A stretch of DNA of 64,000 nt from Streptomyces sp. NBC_01431 (GTDB taxonomy: Bacteria > Actinomycetota > Actinomycetes > Streptomycetales > Streptomycetaceae), in the NCBI RefSeq assembly GCF_036231355.1, contig NZ_CP109497.1, forward strand, positions 124,001 through 188,000, read 5' to 3'. A program made the translations under genes and the position numbers. Of this stretch, positions 42,569-51,775 are shown one piece after another. The notes under the pieces were generated by a model. That model saw nothing but the letters and a program-made list of their open reading frames with translations, ran no database searches and was not told the DNA's origin. Positions within the stretch are counted from its first letter, which is position 1; every line of letters begins with the position of its first letter.

Positions 42569-43555
42569 TCAGGACCGGGCGGTCAGTGAGCCGAGCACCT
42601 CGTGGGCGAGGTCGCGGGCGAGCGTCACCTTGTAGGCGTTGTGCCGGAGCGGCACGGCGGCGGCGAGTTCGGCCTCGACCGCCTGCGTGATGGTTGCGGT
42701 GCTGGGCGTGGTCCCGAGCAGCGCGGCCTCCGTCTGCCGGGCGCGCCACGGCCGGTGGGCGAGGCCGCCGAAGGCGACGGCGATGTGCCGGACGGTGCCG
42801 CGCTCGAGGTGGACGACGGCGGCGACGGATGCGAGCGCGAAGGCGAACGACGCCCGGTCGCGGGTCTTGCGGTAGCGGGAGGCGGCCCCGCCGGGCAGCG
42901 CCGGCAGCACCACGCCCGTGATCAGCTCGCCGGGCCGGATCAGGGTGTCCACGTCGGGCCTGTCCTTCGGCAGTCGTTGGAACTCGGTCACCGGCACGGT
43001 CCGCGGGCCCGCGGGGCCGACCAGCTCGACCACGGCGTCGAGCGCGGAGAGCGCCACGGCCAGATCGGAGGGGTGGGTGGCCACACAGTGCGGTGAGTGG
43101 CCCAGTACGGCGTGGTCGCGGTTGACGCCCTCGATGGCGGCGCACCCGCTGCCCGGCACCCGCTTGTTGCAGGGCCTGGACAGGTCCTGGAAGTAGGTGC
43201 AGCGGGTGCGCTGCAAAAGGTTGCCCGCCGTGGTCGCCACGTTTCTGAGCTGGTCCGACGCGCCGCTGAGCACGGCCTGCGACAGGACCGGGTAGCGCTC
43301 GCGGACCACCGGGTGCGCGGCGAGGTCGCTGTTGCGCACGGTCGCGCCGATCCGCAGCGTGCCGTCGCCTGGCTCCTCGATGCGGTCCAGCGGCAGCCGC
43401 GTGATGTCGATGAGCACGTCGGGGCGTTCGACGCCGAGCTTCATCAGATCGACCAGGTTGGTGCCGCCGCCGAGGTAGCGGGCCTCGGGCCGCCCCGCGT
43501 GGACGGCGGCCGCCTCCCCCACGCTCGCGACGCGCACATAGGCGACCGGCTTCAT
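42569..43555 (-). CDS. molybdenum hydroxylase FAD subunit (YagS/PaoB-like)
   Basis: 328-residue FAD-binding subunit. FAD motif RYLGGGTNLVDLMKLGVE near residue 30, the second FAD segment SDQLRNVATTAGNLLQRTRC, and a cysteine cluster (QRTRCTYFQD, PCNKRVPGSGC) that can hold the extra 4Fe-4S cluster of the PaoB type. It passes electrons from the iron-sulphur subunit to an acceptor. ATG 43555 overlaps the stop of the upstream gene (ATGA); the longer open frame reported upstream is antisense to the iron-sulphur gene. Confidence 0.92.
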   Translation of the reverse strand: MKPVAYVRVASVGEAAAVHAGRPEARYLGGGTNLVDLMKLGVERPDVLIDITRLPLDRIEEPGDGTLRIGATVRNSDLAAHPVVRERYPVLSQAVLSGASDQLRNVATTAGNLLQRTRCTYFQDLSRPCNKRVPGSGCAAIEGVNRDHAVLGHSPHCVATHPSDLAVALSALDAVVELVGPAGPRTVPVTEFQRLPKDRPDVDTLIRPGELITGVVLPALPGGAASRYRKTRDRASFAFALASVAAVVHLERGTVRHIAVAFGGLAHRPWRARQTEAALLGTTPSTATITQAVEAELAAAVPLRHNAYKVTLARDLAHEVLGSLTARS

Positions 43556-44145
43556 GCGATCACGTCCTGTACGGCGTTGACGATGTTCGAGTACGCCCCG
43601 CAGCGGCACAGGTTGCCGCTGAGCCGTTCCCGGATCTCCGCGGGCGTGAGCTGCACCGGGGCGTCCGTCGGCTGCTCCATGTCGGTGACGACAGAGGGCT
43701 GTCCGGCCTTGGCCTCCTCCAGCATTCCCACGGCCGAACAGAGCTGGCCGGGTGTGCAGTAGCCGCACTGGAAGGCGTCGCGGTCGAGGAAGGCGCGCTG
43801 CAACGGGTGCAGGTCGCCGTCCGGGCCCGCCGCGGCGGCGAGGCCCTCCACGGTGACGATCTCGTAGCCCTCCTGCGCGACGGCCAGCATCAGACAGCTG
43901 TTGACCCGCCGGCCTTCGAGCAGCACCGTGCACGCCCCGCACTGCCCGTGGTCGCACCCCTTCTTCGAGCCGGTCAGGCCGAGGTTCTCGCGCAGCAGGT
44001 CGAGCAGGGTGGTGCGATGGTCCACCTCGACCATGTGGGAGGCGCCGTTGACCCGCACCTCCACGCGCGACTCGGTGGCGGCCAGGCGGGCCGCCTGGGC
44101 ATCGGGCTCAAGGAGGTCTTCAGTCGCGCCGTCGCTTACTTCCAT
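43552..44145 (-). CDS. molybdenum hydroxylase 2Fe-2S subunit (YagT/PaoA-like)
   Basis: 197-residue protein with two 2Fe-2S clusters: plant-ferredoxin-type GSKKGCDHGQCGACTV followed by a further Cys in RRVNSCLML, and the C-terminal helical cluster FQCGYCTPGQ with NLCRCGAYSNIV. It is the first gene of the three-gene operon. There is no Tat signal such as that of E. coli PaoA (the N-terminus MEVSDGATEDLL is acidic), so the complex is probably cytoplasmic. Confidence 0.92.
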   Translation of the reverse strand: MEVSDGATEDLLEPDAQAARLAATESRVEVRVNGASHMVEVDHRTTLLDLLRENLGLTGSKKGCDHGQCGACTVLLEGRRVNSCLMLAVAQEGYEIVTVEGLAAAAGPDGDLHPLQRAFLDRDAFQCGYCTPGQLCSAVGMLEEAKAGQPSVVTDMEQPTDAPVQLTPAEIRERLSGNLCRCGAYSNIVNAVQDVIA

Positions 44146-44317
44146 TTCCCGGGCTCCTCGATCTGGACGGGTCAGCCGCCTGCCGCGTACCCACCCTGGT
44201 ACAGGTGGCGGCCCCCGGCATCTCGGCGGTGGCCGAGCGTGGGACGCCGGAGTGCTCCGGGGCGGGCCGTCCGCCCGGGGAGCGGCCCGCGCCCTGCCTC
44301 TCAGGGGCGGTGGGAGC

Positions 44318-45097
44318 TCATTCCTGCGGGTCCGGCCTGCTCGGCTGGGTCGCCTTCAGGCGCTTGACCGCGGCGGCCAGTTGCCGGCGCTCCGGGCCCG
44401 GCACCGGGTCGCCGTCGGCGGAGTCCACCACGTACTGGGCCAGTTCGTGGAGCTTGGTGTTGCTGTGCTGGGACGCCTCGACCAGGACGGTCCAGGCGTC
44501 TTCCGGGCCCAGGCCGAAGGAGGCCATCAGCAGGCCACGGGCCATGTCGATGACCGGACGGGTCCGCATGGCCCGGCGGAGCTGGACCACTTCGCTGCGC
44601 AGGTCCGGCTCGGCGTCCTCCGGCACGGCTTCCTCCTGGATGCAGAGGCGGACGGTGCCCGTGGCCGGGCCCCCGCCGGGATCGATTTCGCTGACGCCGT
44701 CCGGGGAGGCGAGCAGGGGAAGGGTGTGGGTCACGGCCAGCAGCCGGCCCACGGCGGCGCTGACCGCGCGGACGGCGAGCGTCTTGCCATCCCGCAGCGC
44801 CCGGTGGCGCACCCGCAGCAGGACGTTGAGACCGGAACAGTCGCAGAAGTCGACGTTGCTGAGGTCAAGGTCGACGCCGCTGCACGAGCGGCCCAGCGCG
44901 TCGCACAGCCCGACGTACAGCAGCTCGTCCGCGTGGATGTCGAGCTCGCCGGTGATCACGGCGAGCCGCCGGTCGCCCAGAGGACGGACCTCGATCCCCA
45001 CCACCGACGGCGGCCGGTCGACGGGCGGGCGCGCCGTTGCGGTGCACGTGGCAGTGCCTCCGTCGGCCACCTGTGCAGTTGTCGACTGCTCTGACAT
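44318..45097 (-). CDS. STAS-ANTAR regulator
   Basis: 259-residue protein joining a STAS domain (LAVITGELDIHADELLY, DLSNVDFCDCSGLNVLLR, with Ser in the DCSG phospho-acceptor position of anti-anti-sigma factors) to a C-terminal ANTAR RNA-binding domain (MRTRPVIDMARGLLMASFGL followed by the three-helix segment). ANTAR domains act on nascent transcripts as antiterminators. ATG 45097 (MSEQSTT) was preferred; ATG 45139 would add 14 residues. A serine phosphatase gene (45758) nearby suggests a partner-switch type of control (inference). Confidence 0.88.
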   Translation of the reverse strand: MSEQSTTAQVADGGTATCTATARPPVDRPPSVVGIEVRPLGDRRLAVITGELDIHADELLYVGLCDALGRSCSGVDLDLSNVDFCDCSGLNVLLRVRHRALRDGKTLAVRAVSAAVGRLLAVTHTLPLLASPDGVSEIDPGGGPATGTVRLCIQEEAVPEDAEPDLRSEVVQLRRAMRTRPVIDMARGLLMASFGLGPEDAWTVLVEASQHSNTKLHELAQYVVDSADGDPVPGPERRQLAAAVKRLKATQPSRPDPQE

Positions 45098-45211
45098 GGC
45101 ATTGGCTCCCGAAGCGTCCGCACGCGCCCATGGCTTCACTCCATCTCAGGTTCCGACGACACGCCAGACACGTCAAGAGATACCGGAAATTTATTTCGCC
45201 TATTTGTTTGC

Positions 45212-45613
45212 GTGAATGACGCGTCATACCCTGAGGAGATGGGTGCCGTACCTGAACCGCATGCGGGCTGGACGTTTCTGACAAACCACGCCCGTGTGCT
45301 GGCCGCGATCGCCGACGATCCCTCCGCCCGCATACGCGACATCGCCGCGCACTGCAGGCTCACCGAGCGCGCCGTCCAGAGAATCATTTCCGATCTGGAG
45401 GACGCCGGGTACCTCTCGCACACCCGGCAGGGGCGGTCCAACACCTACCGCATCGAATCGGCCACCCCGCTGCGCCATCCCGCCGAGGCTGGACTGACCG
45501 TGGCCTCCCTCCTCGCGGTCCTGGCCCAGCACGACGAGCAACGCGGGCAGCCACCGCGCCTGCAGACGACACCCGTGCAGGCGCGGGAGGCGCGGAGCGA
45601 GGGCCCGCGATGA
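45212..45613 (+). CDS. winged-helix (MarR/ArsR-like) DNA-binding protein
   Basis: 133-residue protein with a winged helix: ARVLAAIADDPSARIRDIAA, LTERAVQRIISDLEDAGYLS and HTRQGRSNTYRI as wing. The recognition helix is clear, but no ligand domain is seen. Divergent from the STAS-ANTAR gene. The start is uncertain: GTG 45212 has no ribosome site, while ATG 45239 has GAGGAG touching the codon with no spacing. The perfect palindrome at 45216-45227 falls inside the longer reading, which favours 45239. Confidence 0.78.
   Translation: MNDASYPEEMGAVPEPHAGWTFLTNHARVLAAIADDPSARIRDIAAHCRLTERAVQRIISDLEDAGYLSHTRQGRSNTYRIESATPLRHPAEAGLTVASLLAVLAQHDEQRGQPPRLQTTPVQAREARSEGPR
45216..45227. promoter_or_regulatory. 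perfect 12-bp palindrome, candidate operator
   Basis: ATGACGCGTCAT, between the divergent STAS-ANTAR and winged-helix genes. The size and symmetry suit a dimeric winged-helix protein; autoregulation is inferred. Confidence 0.45.
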
Positions 45614-45757
45614 CCTTCCGGCAGCCCCGGCCCCTGAGGGCTCCTGGTCTGCCGAACTTCCCGGTCGGGGAGAAGATGGTGGGGACCAGCACGGCGGGAG
45701 GCACGAGACCGGGACAGGAGTGAGGTACCTGGCGGGCGGAAGAAGGGGCCGAGCGAC

Positions 45758-47845
45758 ATGGACGCATCCGAAGCCTTCGGGGAGCGGCTCGGCCCGCGTC
45801 TCGCCGCCTCGGAGCCCGGCGGCCTCCTGGACGTGCTGGGTGTCGCCGCCATAGTCCTCGACCACAACGGGCGGATCACCCTGTGGAGTCCGCAGGCCGA
45901 GGAACTGTTCGGCTGGAGCGCGCGCGAGGCCCTCGGCCACCCCGCCGCGAAGATCCTGGTCGCCGAGGAGCACCTCGCCCTGGTCCTCGAACTGTTCGCC
46001 CGGGTGATGAGCAGCGGCGAGCCTTGGGCGGGCGTGTTCCCGATCCGGCACAAGGACGGGCGCCAGCGGATGGTGGAGTTCCGCAACATGCGCCTCCAGG
46101 ACGAGCGCGGCGGTCTGTACGCCCTGGGCATCGCCACCGACGAGCCCACGCTGCGCAGCGTGGAACGCGACCTGGCGCTGTCGGTGCGCCTGGTCTCGCA
46201 GTCCCCCATCGGGCTCGCGGTGCTCGACACCGATCTGCGGTACGTGCTGGTCAACCCGGCGCTGTCACGCATCAACGGCGTGCCCGCCGAGGAGCACATG
46301 GGCCGCACCGTCAGCGACGCCCTGCCGTTCCTGGACGCCGAGCAGATCGAAGGCTCGATGGTCCGGGTCCTGGCCACCGGCGTACCGCTGCTCGACCAGA
46401 CGACCGTCGGGCGGGTACCCGGCGATCCGGACGCCGACCACGCCTGGAACGTGTCGTACTACCGGCTTGAGGACCAGGCGGGCCGGATCCTGGGTGTCGC
46501 GATCTCGGTCGTGGATGTCAGCGAGCAGTACGACGCCGCCAACGAGGCCGCCGAAGCCCGCAGACGCCTGGACCTGATCGCACGGGCATCGGTGTGCATC
46601 GGCACCACCCTCGACCTCAACCGCACCGCGCACGAACTCGCGGACCTGGTGGTGACCGACCTCGCCGACATCGCCGCTGTCGACATCCTCGACTCCATAC
46701 TGGACGGCCGCAGCGCGCCCGAAGCCCCGCTCTCGGGGCCGGTGGCCATCCGCGCCCTGGCCGTCGCGACCGCGTACCCCACCGAGGCGCTCCAAGCGGC
46801 CGACCCGCCGGGCAACATCGCCAAGTACAACGCGGAACGCCTGGTCACCCGGTGTGTCACCACCGCCCGGCCGGTTCTGGTCAGCCATGTGGGGCGCGGG
46901 GACCTGGCGAACATCGCCCGCGACGAGCAGGCCGCCGCCCTCCTGGAGCGTGCGGGACTGCACTCCTACCTCGCCGTCCCGCTGATCGCGCGCGGCGAGG
47001 TCCTCGGCGCCCTCGACCTCAAGCGGGCCCGCAACCCGCAGCCCTTCACCCACGACGACGCCATCCTGGCGCTGGAACTGGCCACCCGGGCCGCGGTCTG
47101 CATCGACAACGCCCGCTGGTTCCAGCAGCAGCGCCACGCGGCGCTCGCCCTCCAGCGCCATCTGCTGCCCCGCCAGCCGCCGCAGCCCGTCGGTCTCGAC
47201 GTCGCCTACCGCTACCAGCCGGCCGCGGCCATCGGCGAGGCCGGCGGCGACTGGTTCGACGCGATACCCGTCGCCGGCGACAAGACCGCCCTCGTGGTCG
47301 GTGACGTCATGGGCCACGGCATCAACGCCGCCGCGACCATGGGCCAGCTGCGCACCGCCGCCCGCACCCTCGCCGGCCTCGATCTCGACCCCGCCGATGT
47401 CCTGCGCCACCTCGACCGCATCACCTCCGAACTGGAGGAGACGACCGCCACCTGCGTGTACGCCGTCTACGACCCCCACCGGACGCGCTGCCGCATCGCG
47501 CTCGCGGGCCATCTGCCGCCCATCTGGGACCGGCTGGGCCGCCCCCCGCGGTTTCTGCGGCTTCCCACCGGGGCGCCGCTGGGCGTGGGCGGGGTGGCCT
47601 TCGAGGCGACCAACGTCGAGTGTGCGCCCGGCGACCGGCTCGTCCTGTACACCGACGGCCTCGTCGAGACCCGCGACCAGCCCATCGACGACCGGTTGCG
47701 CGCGCTGCTCGACGTGCTCACCCACCGCCGCCTGCCGCTGGAGGCGACCTGCGACCGCCTTCTGGCCGCGCTGCCCGCACCGCAGGGCCATGACGACGTC
47801 GCCCTGCTAATCGCCGAGGTCGCGCCCTCGCGGCGCCACACCTGA
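45758..47845 (+). CDS. PAS-PAS-GAF-PP2C (SpoIIE-type) serine phosphatase
   Basis: 695-residue signalling protein. Two PAS domains (VLGVAAIVLDHNGRITLWSP near residue 30; LVSQSPIGLAVLDTDLRYVL near 150), a GAF domain (residues about 270-450, LIARASVCIGTTLDLN to RAAVCIDNARWF) and a PP2C/SpoIIE phosphatase (GEAGGDWFDAIP with metal-binding Asp, VGDVMGHGINAA, APGDRLVLYTDGLVE, HDDVALLIAE). Streptomyces has many such proteins that dephosphorylate anti-sigma-factor antagonists; the STAS domain protein nearby is a possible target. No histidine-kinase-like ATPase domain is fused. ATG 45758 was taken as given by the frame. Confidence 0.93.
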   Translation: MDASEAFGERLGPRLAASEPGGLLDVLGVAAIVLDHNGRITLWSPQAEELFGWSAREALGHPAAKILVAEEHLALVLELFARVMSSGEPWAGVFPIRHKDGRQRMVEFRNMRLQDERGGLYALGIATDEPTLRSVERDLALSVRLVSQSPIGLAVLDTDLRYVLVNPALSRINGVPAEEHMGRTVSDALPFLDAEQIEGSMVRVLATGVPLLDQTTVGRVPGDPDADHAWNVSYYRLEDQAGRILGVAISVVDVSEQYDAANEAAEARRRLDLIARASVCIGTTLDLNRTAHELADLVVTDLADIAAVDILDSILDGRSAPEAPLSGPVAIRALAVATAYPTEALQAADPPGNIAKYNAERLVTRCVTTARPVLVSHVGRGDLANIARDEQAAALLERAGLHSYLAVPLIARGEVLGALDLKRARNPQPFTHDDAILALELATRAAVCIDNARWFQQQRHAALALQRHLLPRQPPQPVGLDVAYRYQPAAAIGEAGGDWFDAIPVAGDKTALVVGDVMGHGINAAATMGQLRTAARTLAGLDLDPADVLRHLDRITSELEETTATCVYAVYDPHRTRCRIALAGHLPPIWDRLGRPPRFLRLPTGAPLGVGGVAFEATNVECAPGDRLVLYTDGLVETRDQPIDDRLRALLDVLTHRRLPLEATCDRLLAALPAPQGHDDVALLIAEVAPSRRHT

Positions 47846-47924
47846 ACGTTCGCTGGCCGCACGCGGCGAACGGGAGGACCCTGGAACGAGGGGTACGGGT
47901 TTCGCGTACGCGGAGGCGAACGTC

Positions 47925-48446
47925 ATGTACAGCAAAGCCACCATCGCGGGCCACCCGGTCCACCCGATGCTCATCGCCTACCCGGTGGCCGGCTACACCG
48001 GCACACTGGTGGGCTTCGCCGTGTACGCGGCGAACGGGCAGCAGTTCTGGCTGAACTTCGCCATCGCCCTGAACATCGCGGGTGTCGGCGGCGCCCTCCT
48101 CGCCGCGCTGCCGGGGTCCGCCGACTTGGCGTTCGGCATCCCGCGCACCTCCGCGGCCAAGACCGTCGGGCTGGCCCACGCGGGCCTGAACATGGCCGCG
48201 TTGGCGCTGTTCGCCATCACTCTGGCCGTGTACGCGTCCCACTGGGACGGACCGGCGAGGAGCGCCACGCTCGGCCTCGCGCTCTCGGCCGCCGGGGTGG
48301 CGATCACCATCGGCGGCGGCTTCCTCGGCTGGATGCTGGTCCAGAACTACCACATGGGCGTCAGCCTCACCCCGACCCAGGAACGCGATGAACTGGCCGT
48401 CCAGAACGCCCGGTTGATCCGCCTCCACCACGACCGCGCGGCCTGA
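47925..48446 (+). CDS. DUF2231 membrane protein
   Basis: 173-residue protein with four hydrophobic helices and the N-terminal GHPVHPMLIAYPVAGYTGT typical of DUF2231 (histidine-proline pairs). The family is of unknown function, sometimes linked to haem or redox proteins. The last 30 residues are hydrophilic. Starts 79 bases after the phosphatase gene. Confidence 0.85.
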   Translation: MYSKATIAGHPVHPMLIAYPVAGYTGTLVGFAVYAANGQQFWLNFAIALNIAGVGGALLAALPGSADLAFGIPRTSAAKTVGLAHAGLNMAALALFAITLAVYASHWDGPARSATLGLALSAAGVAITIGGGFLGWMLVQNYHMGVSLTPTQERDELAVQNARLIRLHHDRAA

Positions 48447-48458
48447 CGCGAGCAGCCC

Positions 48459-49346
48459 TCAGCTCTCTTCCAGCACCGCCCGGATCACATGCCGCGCATT
48501 GCGCGCCATCGCCGCGTTCCGCGTCCGGTACCAGGGCAGCGCGATCAGGGCCTGGGAGAGGGTGCGGGCCCGGCCGCGTTTCCAGGCCGCCTCGTCCACG
48601 TCGACGGCCTCACGGAACACCTCGCGTGCGGCGGGCGGCAGCAGGTTCCACGCCGGGAACAGATCGCAGGCCGGGTCACCCGTACCCAGACATCCGAAGT
48701 CGATCACCGAGGTCAGTCGGCCGCCGTCGTCCACGAGCAGGTTGCCCGGCATCAGATCGGCGTGCAGCCAGACCGGCGGCCCGTCGTGGCCCGGCGCGCG
48801 CAGCGCGTCCCGCCACAGTGCCTCGACGGCGTCGCAGTCGACGCCCTCTTCCGGGATCGCGCGCAGTTCCTCGATCGCCGCCCGGGTCGAGGCGTCGAGC
48901 GAGGCGAGTGCCCCTCCGCGATGAGCCTTCGGCGCCCCCGGCAGGGTGATGCTCCGCATCGCGGTCACGAACGCGGCCAGGTCCTCGGCCAGCAGCACGG
49001 GCTCGGTCAGCGCCCCCGCTTCGGGGTTCTGCCCCGCCCGCCACCCGTACACCGACCACGGCCACGGGTACCCTTCGGCGGGCTCCCCCGCCCCCAGCAC
49101 CTCGGGGACGACCGTGGGCAGCAGGGGCGCGAGGCGGGGCAGCCACCGGCACTCCGCCGCGACGTCCCCGGCACCACCCTCCACCAGCGGCAGGCGTACG
49201 ACCATGGAGTCGCCGAGCCGGTACATGGCGTTGACCGTGCCGCCGGAGGCGAACCGCTCGACCGCGAGCCCGGCCCACTGCGGGAACCGCCCGGCGATCA
49301 GGCGCCGTACGAGGGCGTCGTCGATGGGGTGCGGGCCGGGGCGCAT
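48459..49346 (-). CDS. aminoglycoside phosphotransferase-family kinase
   Basis: 295-residue APH-fold kinase. Brenner-type motif VWLHADLMPGNLLVDDGG near residue 195 with catalytic Asp and metal-binding Asn, followed by SVIDFGCLGTGDPACDL. The N-terminal MYRLGDSMVVRLPLVEGG contains the nucleotide-binding strand. The family phosphorylates aminoglycosides, macrolides and many metabolites, so resistance cannot be assumed. Its stop faces the DUF2231 gene. Confidence 0.88.
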   Translation of the reverse strand: MRPGPHPIDDALVRRLIAGRFPQWAGLAVERFASGGTVNAMYRLGDSMVVRLPLVEGGAGDVAAECRWLPRLAPLLPTVVPEVLGAGEPAEGYPWPWSVYGWRAGQNPEAGALTEPVLLAEDLAAFVTAMRSITLPGAPKAHRGGALASLDASTRAAIEELRAIPEEGVDCDAVEALWRDALRAPGHDGPPVWLHADLMPGNLLVDDGGRLTSVIDFGCLGTGDPACDLFPAWNLLPPAAREVFREAVDVDEAAWKRGRARTLSQALIALPWYRTRNAAMARNARHVIRAVLEES

Positions 49347-49352
49347 CGCGGG

Positions 49353-49982
49353 TCAGTTCGCCGATCGGGGGTGGAAGAGGGCGTCGTCGTAGTCGGGGAA
49401 CATCCGGGGCATGTTCTGCCGGAACGCCGAGACCTCTGCGGATTCCTCGGCTCCGGGGCAGAGGGTCTGCAACCAGTACCAGTAGCCGCGTGAGGCGAGC
49501 AGCCGCTCCAGGTATTCGGCGAAGCTGAATTGGGTGTCGCAGAGCTCTTCACCGAAATAGTGGTAAGAGACGGTGTCGCCCGGCTCCCCGCCCGGCTTCT
49601 GAATGAAGGCCGCACACGCCTCGGGGACGAACATGTCGAAGGGCTTCACCGCCCTGAAGTCCTCGTTCTGCCCAGGGAAATAGGTGATCCCCTCCCAGTC
49701 CCCGAATACCTGAGTGACCGGCAGAATGTTGATGAAACCCTGGTCGGAGAGGTTCCCCTTGCGAATGTCGGCCACCGTGTGCCGCCATTCCAGGCGAAGG
49801 GAGCCCACCTCCTGGTAGAAGTCGGCCAGGCCGGCGGGGAGATGGCCCTGCGCCAGGCGGCTGGCCTCCGTCAGGTCGGCCTCGGACGCCGGATCCCCCA
49901 CCACGGAGTCGATCAGATCGAGGTGGGGATTCTGGTCGATCTCTTCGATCATCCGCGTGATGCGCGATCGGATGCCGTGCAT
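49353..49982 (-). CDS. SUKH/SMI1-KNR4-like protein, probable immunity protein
   Basis: 209-residue protein with the SMI1/KNR4 fold features: an N-terminal segment with ASEADLTEASRLAQGHLPAG, then LADFYQEVGSLRLEW and a C-terminal SFAEYLERLLASRGYWYWL. SUKH proteins are common immunity proteins of bacterial polymorphic toxins. It starts 45 bases downstream of the DUF4157-nuclease gene in the same direction, the usual toxin-then-immunity order. ATG 49982. Confidence 0.82.
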   Translation of the reverse strand: MHGIRSRITRMIEEIDQNPHLDLIDSVVGDPASEADLTEASRLAQGHLPAGLADFYQEVGSLRLEWRHTVADIRKGNLSDQGFINILPVTQVFGDWEGITYFPGQNEDFRAVKPFDMFVPEACAAFIQKPGGEPGDTVSYHYFGEELCDTQFSFAEYLERLLASRGYWYWLQTLCPGAEESAEVSAFRQNMPRMFPDYDDALFHPRSAN

Positions 49983-50027
49983 GCAGCACTCCTGTTTCGT
50001 GAGTTCGAGATAGGATTCCGCTCCGCC

Positions 50028-51266
50028 CTAAAGGCCGTCGTTACCGATCCACCAGGACTGTTCCTTGTTGTCCAGGGTCTTGACGTCCCGCTCGTTGCCC
50101 TGCTGGTCGTAGACGGAGTACTCCACCTCGATGGCGTGCGCCAGATGGTGGGCGTAATTCGAATCGATCTCGCTCTGTATGCCCTGCGGAGCCTTGAGGT
50201 CCTTCGCCGACGGCGAGTTGGAGTAATCCACCCGAACCTCGTACTCGACGACGTAGTTCTGGTTCACATACCCCTTGATGTCCTGTTCGACCTTCTTGGA
50301 GTGGGTGCTGTTGGCCGACTTCACCAGCGGTGTCAGGTTCTTCATGTCGTCACCCGGCCCGCCGATGTTGTGGTTCAACAGGTGCCCCTGAACCATGTAG
50401 TTGGAGAACCAGGTCTGGGTGGCCTGGGAGGCGTTGGAGGAGCCGTCGGGCCACCAGTTGGGGCGGACACTGGGCTTCGACCCTCCACCCGTCTTCCCTG
50501 GGTGGACCTCGGCGTGCATGAGCGTTCCGGCGTCGTGGGTCGGGTGGATCGGCCCGTACTGTACGTACGGCTGGCCCGTGAAGGCCCGCTGGATCGCGAC
50601 GCCCGCGGCCGGTCCGGCTGCCAGTGGGAGCGCTCGCTGCACGGCCGCCTCATCGGAACGCGGCGCGCTCGTGGAGCGCATGACGCGCGTGGCGTTGGCT
50701 TCCGCCTCGCGCTCGAAACGGTCGGACGGGTCGGAGACGCTGAGCCCTGACCCGTTGTCCGTGCCGGACACCGGGCCCTGGCGCTGCTGGATCACATGCG
50801 TCAGCTCGTGGGCGAGGGTGTGCTTGTCCGCGCCGCCGTCACCTATGACGACGTGGCTGCCCGAGGTGTAGGCGCGGGCGCCCACCTCGGCCGCGGAGGC
50901 CTTGGCGGCGCTGTCGTTGTGGATGCGGACGTCGGAGAAGTCGGCCCCGAGCCGGCTCTCCATGTCCGTACGGGTCGCCGTGTCCAGGGGCCTGCCGCTG
51001 GAGCGCAGGACGTCGTGGACGGCGGACGACCGCTGCACGGCGGGCTGTTGGGTCTGCTGGTGGCCGCAGCCGGCGCCGTGCTGGTGCCGCTCCTGGGCCG
51101 CAGAGGAGTGGTCGGCCTGCCGGAGCATCTGCACGACGGCCGCGTTGCCCGCGCTCGCCTGGAGGGCGAGGAGCTGGGCGGGCACGCCGCCGGGAGCCTC
51201 GGTTCTGGCGGGTGCGCGGCCGGACCGCTTGCCGTCGGTGGTCTGAGCCTGCTCGTTGGCGTGCAT
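50028..51266 (-). CDS. DUF4157 (eCIS core) protein with C-terminal endonuclease-like toxin
   Basis: 412-residue two-part protein. Residues 85-190 are a DUF4157 domain (VHDVLRSSGRPLDTATRTDM, DFSDVRIHND, the zincin-like HTLAHELTHVIQQRQGP). This domain marks cargo of extracellular contractile injection systems in actinomycetes. The N-terminus (QLLALQASAGNAAVVQMLR) also fits that group. Residues 260-412 resemble DNA/RNA non-specific endonucleases of polymorphic toxins: GHLLNHNIGGPGDDMKNLTP with candidate catalytic His and Asn, then ANSTHSKKVEQDIKGYV. A SUKH-type protein lies directly downstream. No secretion signal is seen and no eCIS structural genes are in the window. Confidence 0.85.
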   Translation of the reverse strand: MHANEQAQTTDGKRSGRAPARTEAPGGVPAQLLALQASAGNAAVVQMLRQADHSSAAQERHQHGAGCGHQQTQQPAVQRSSAVHDVLRSSGRPLDTATRTDMESRLGADFSDVRIHNDSAAKASAAEVGARAYTSGSHVVIGDGGADKHTLAHELTHVIQQRQGPVSGTDNGSGLSVSDPSDRFEREAEANATRVMRSTSAPRSDEAAVQRALPLAAGPAAGVAIQRAFTGQPYVQYGPIHPTHDAGTLMHAEVHPGKTGGGSKPSVRPNWWPDGSSNASQATQTWFSNYMVQGHLLNHNIGGPGDDMKNLTPLVKSANSTHSKKVEQDIKGYVNQNYVVEYEVRVDYSNSPSAKDLKAPQGIQSEIDSNYAHHLAHAIEVEYSVYDQQGNERDVKTLDNKEQSWWIGNDGL

Positions 51267-51775
51267 CCGGGCCTTTCAGGGAAGTCGGACTGGTGCGGGG
51301 GCGGGTCCGCCCGCTGCCGTGCCTCCGCGTCGTCACGACGCCGACCCCCGGCGGGCCTACAGCCCCCGCACAAGTATTCCATCAGCATCCAACACACCCC
51401 TAACGTCCCGTCAGCCCCACGGTGGCCGAAATCCGCACAGGCGTCAGGGGTTGATCGGTGCGGCTCGGGGCGGGCGGCGGCGCGGTCGCGCACCCAGGGC
51501 TTGCCTGCTCGACGCCTTCGTCGCGTTCCCCCGTACGGCCGGACAGGGCCGGACTCGCCCTACGAATGCGCTTACGGCGAGCGGTCAAGGGGTGATCAAG
51601 CCAGAGTGGAACTCGCCGAAAGGCGATGGATCGGAGAACGACGATGCGCTACGTCAAGCCGCGTGACCCGGAGATCCCGGATCGGTGCCGACACGCGCGG
51701 GCCCGCGCTTGCTCGAACGCTGATCTGTCCCCACCCCGTACTCCTCCCGTCATCGCACCCAGAAGGACATCCCCC
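51267..51775. other. intergenic region between divergent toxin and reductase genes
   Basis: About 500 bases with no supported gene. It should hold the promoters of both flanking genes. The stretch AGAAGGACATCCCCC just before 51776 is the reductase ribosome site; nothing else stands out. Confidence 0.4.

Noticed and set aside
40477..44145. Xanthine dehydrogenase for purine breakdown
   Set aside because: Three-subunit YagTSR layout with no purine catabolism genes nearby; a substrate cannot be assigned.
48459..49346. Aminoglycoside resistance gene
   Set aside because: The kinase fold is clear, but this family is broad in Streptomyces and no aminoglycoside-specific feature or cluster is present.
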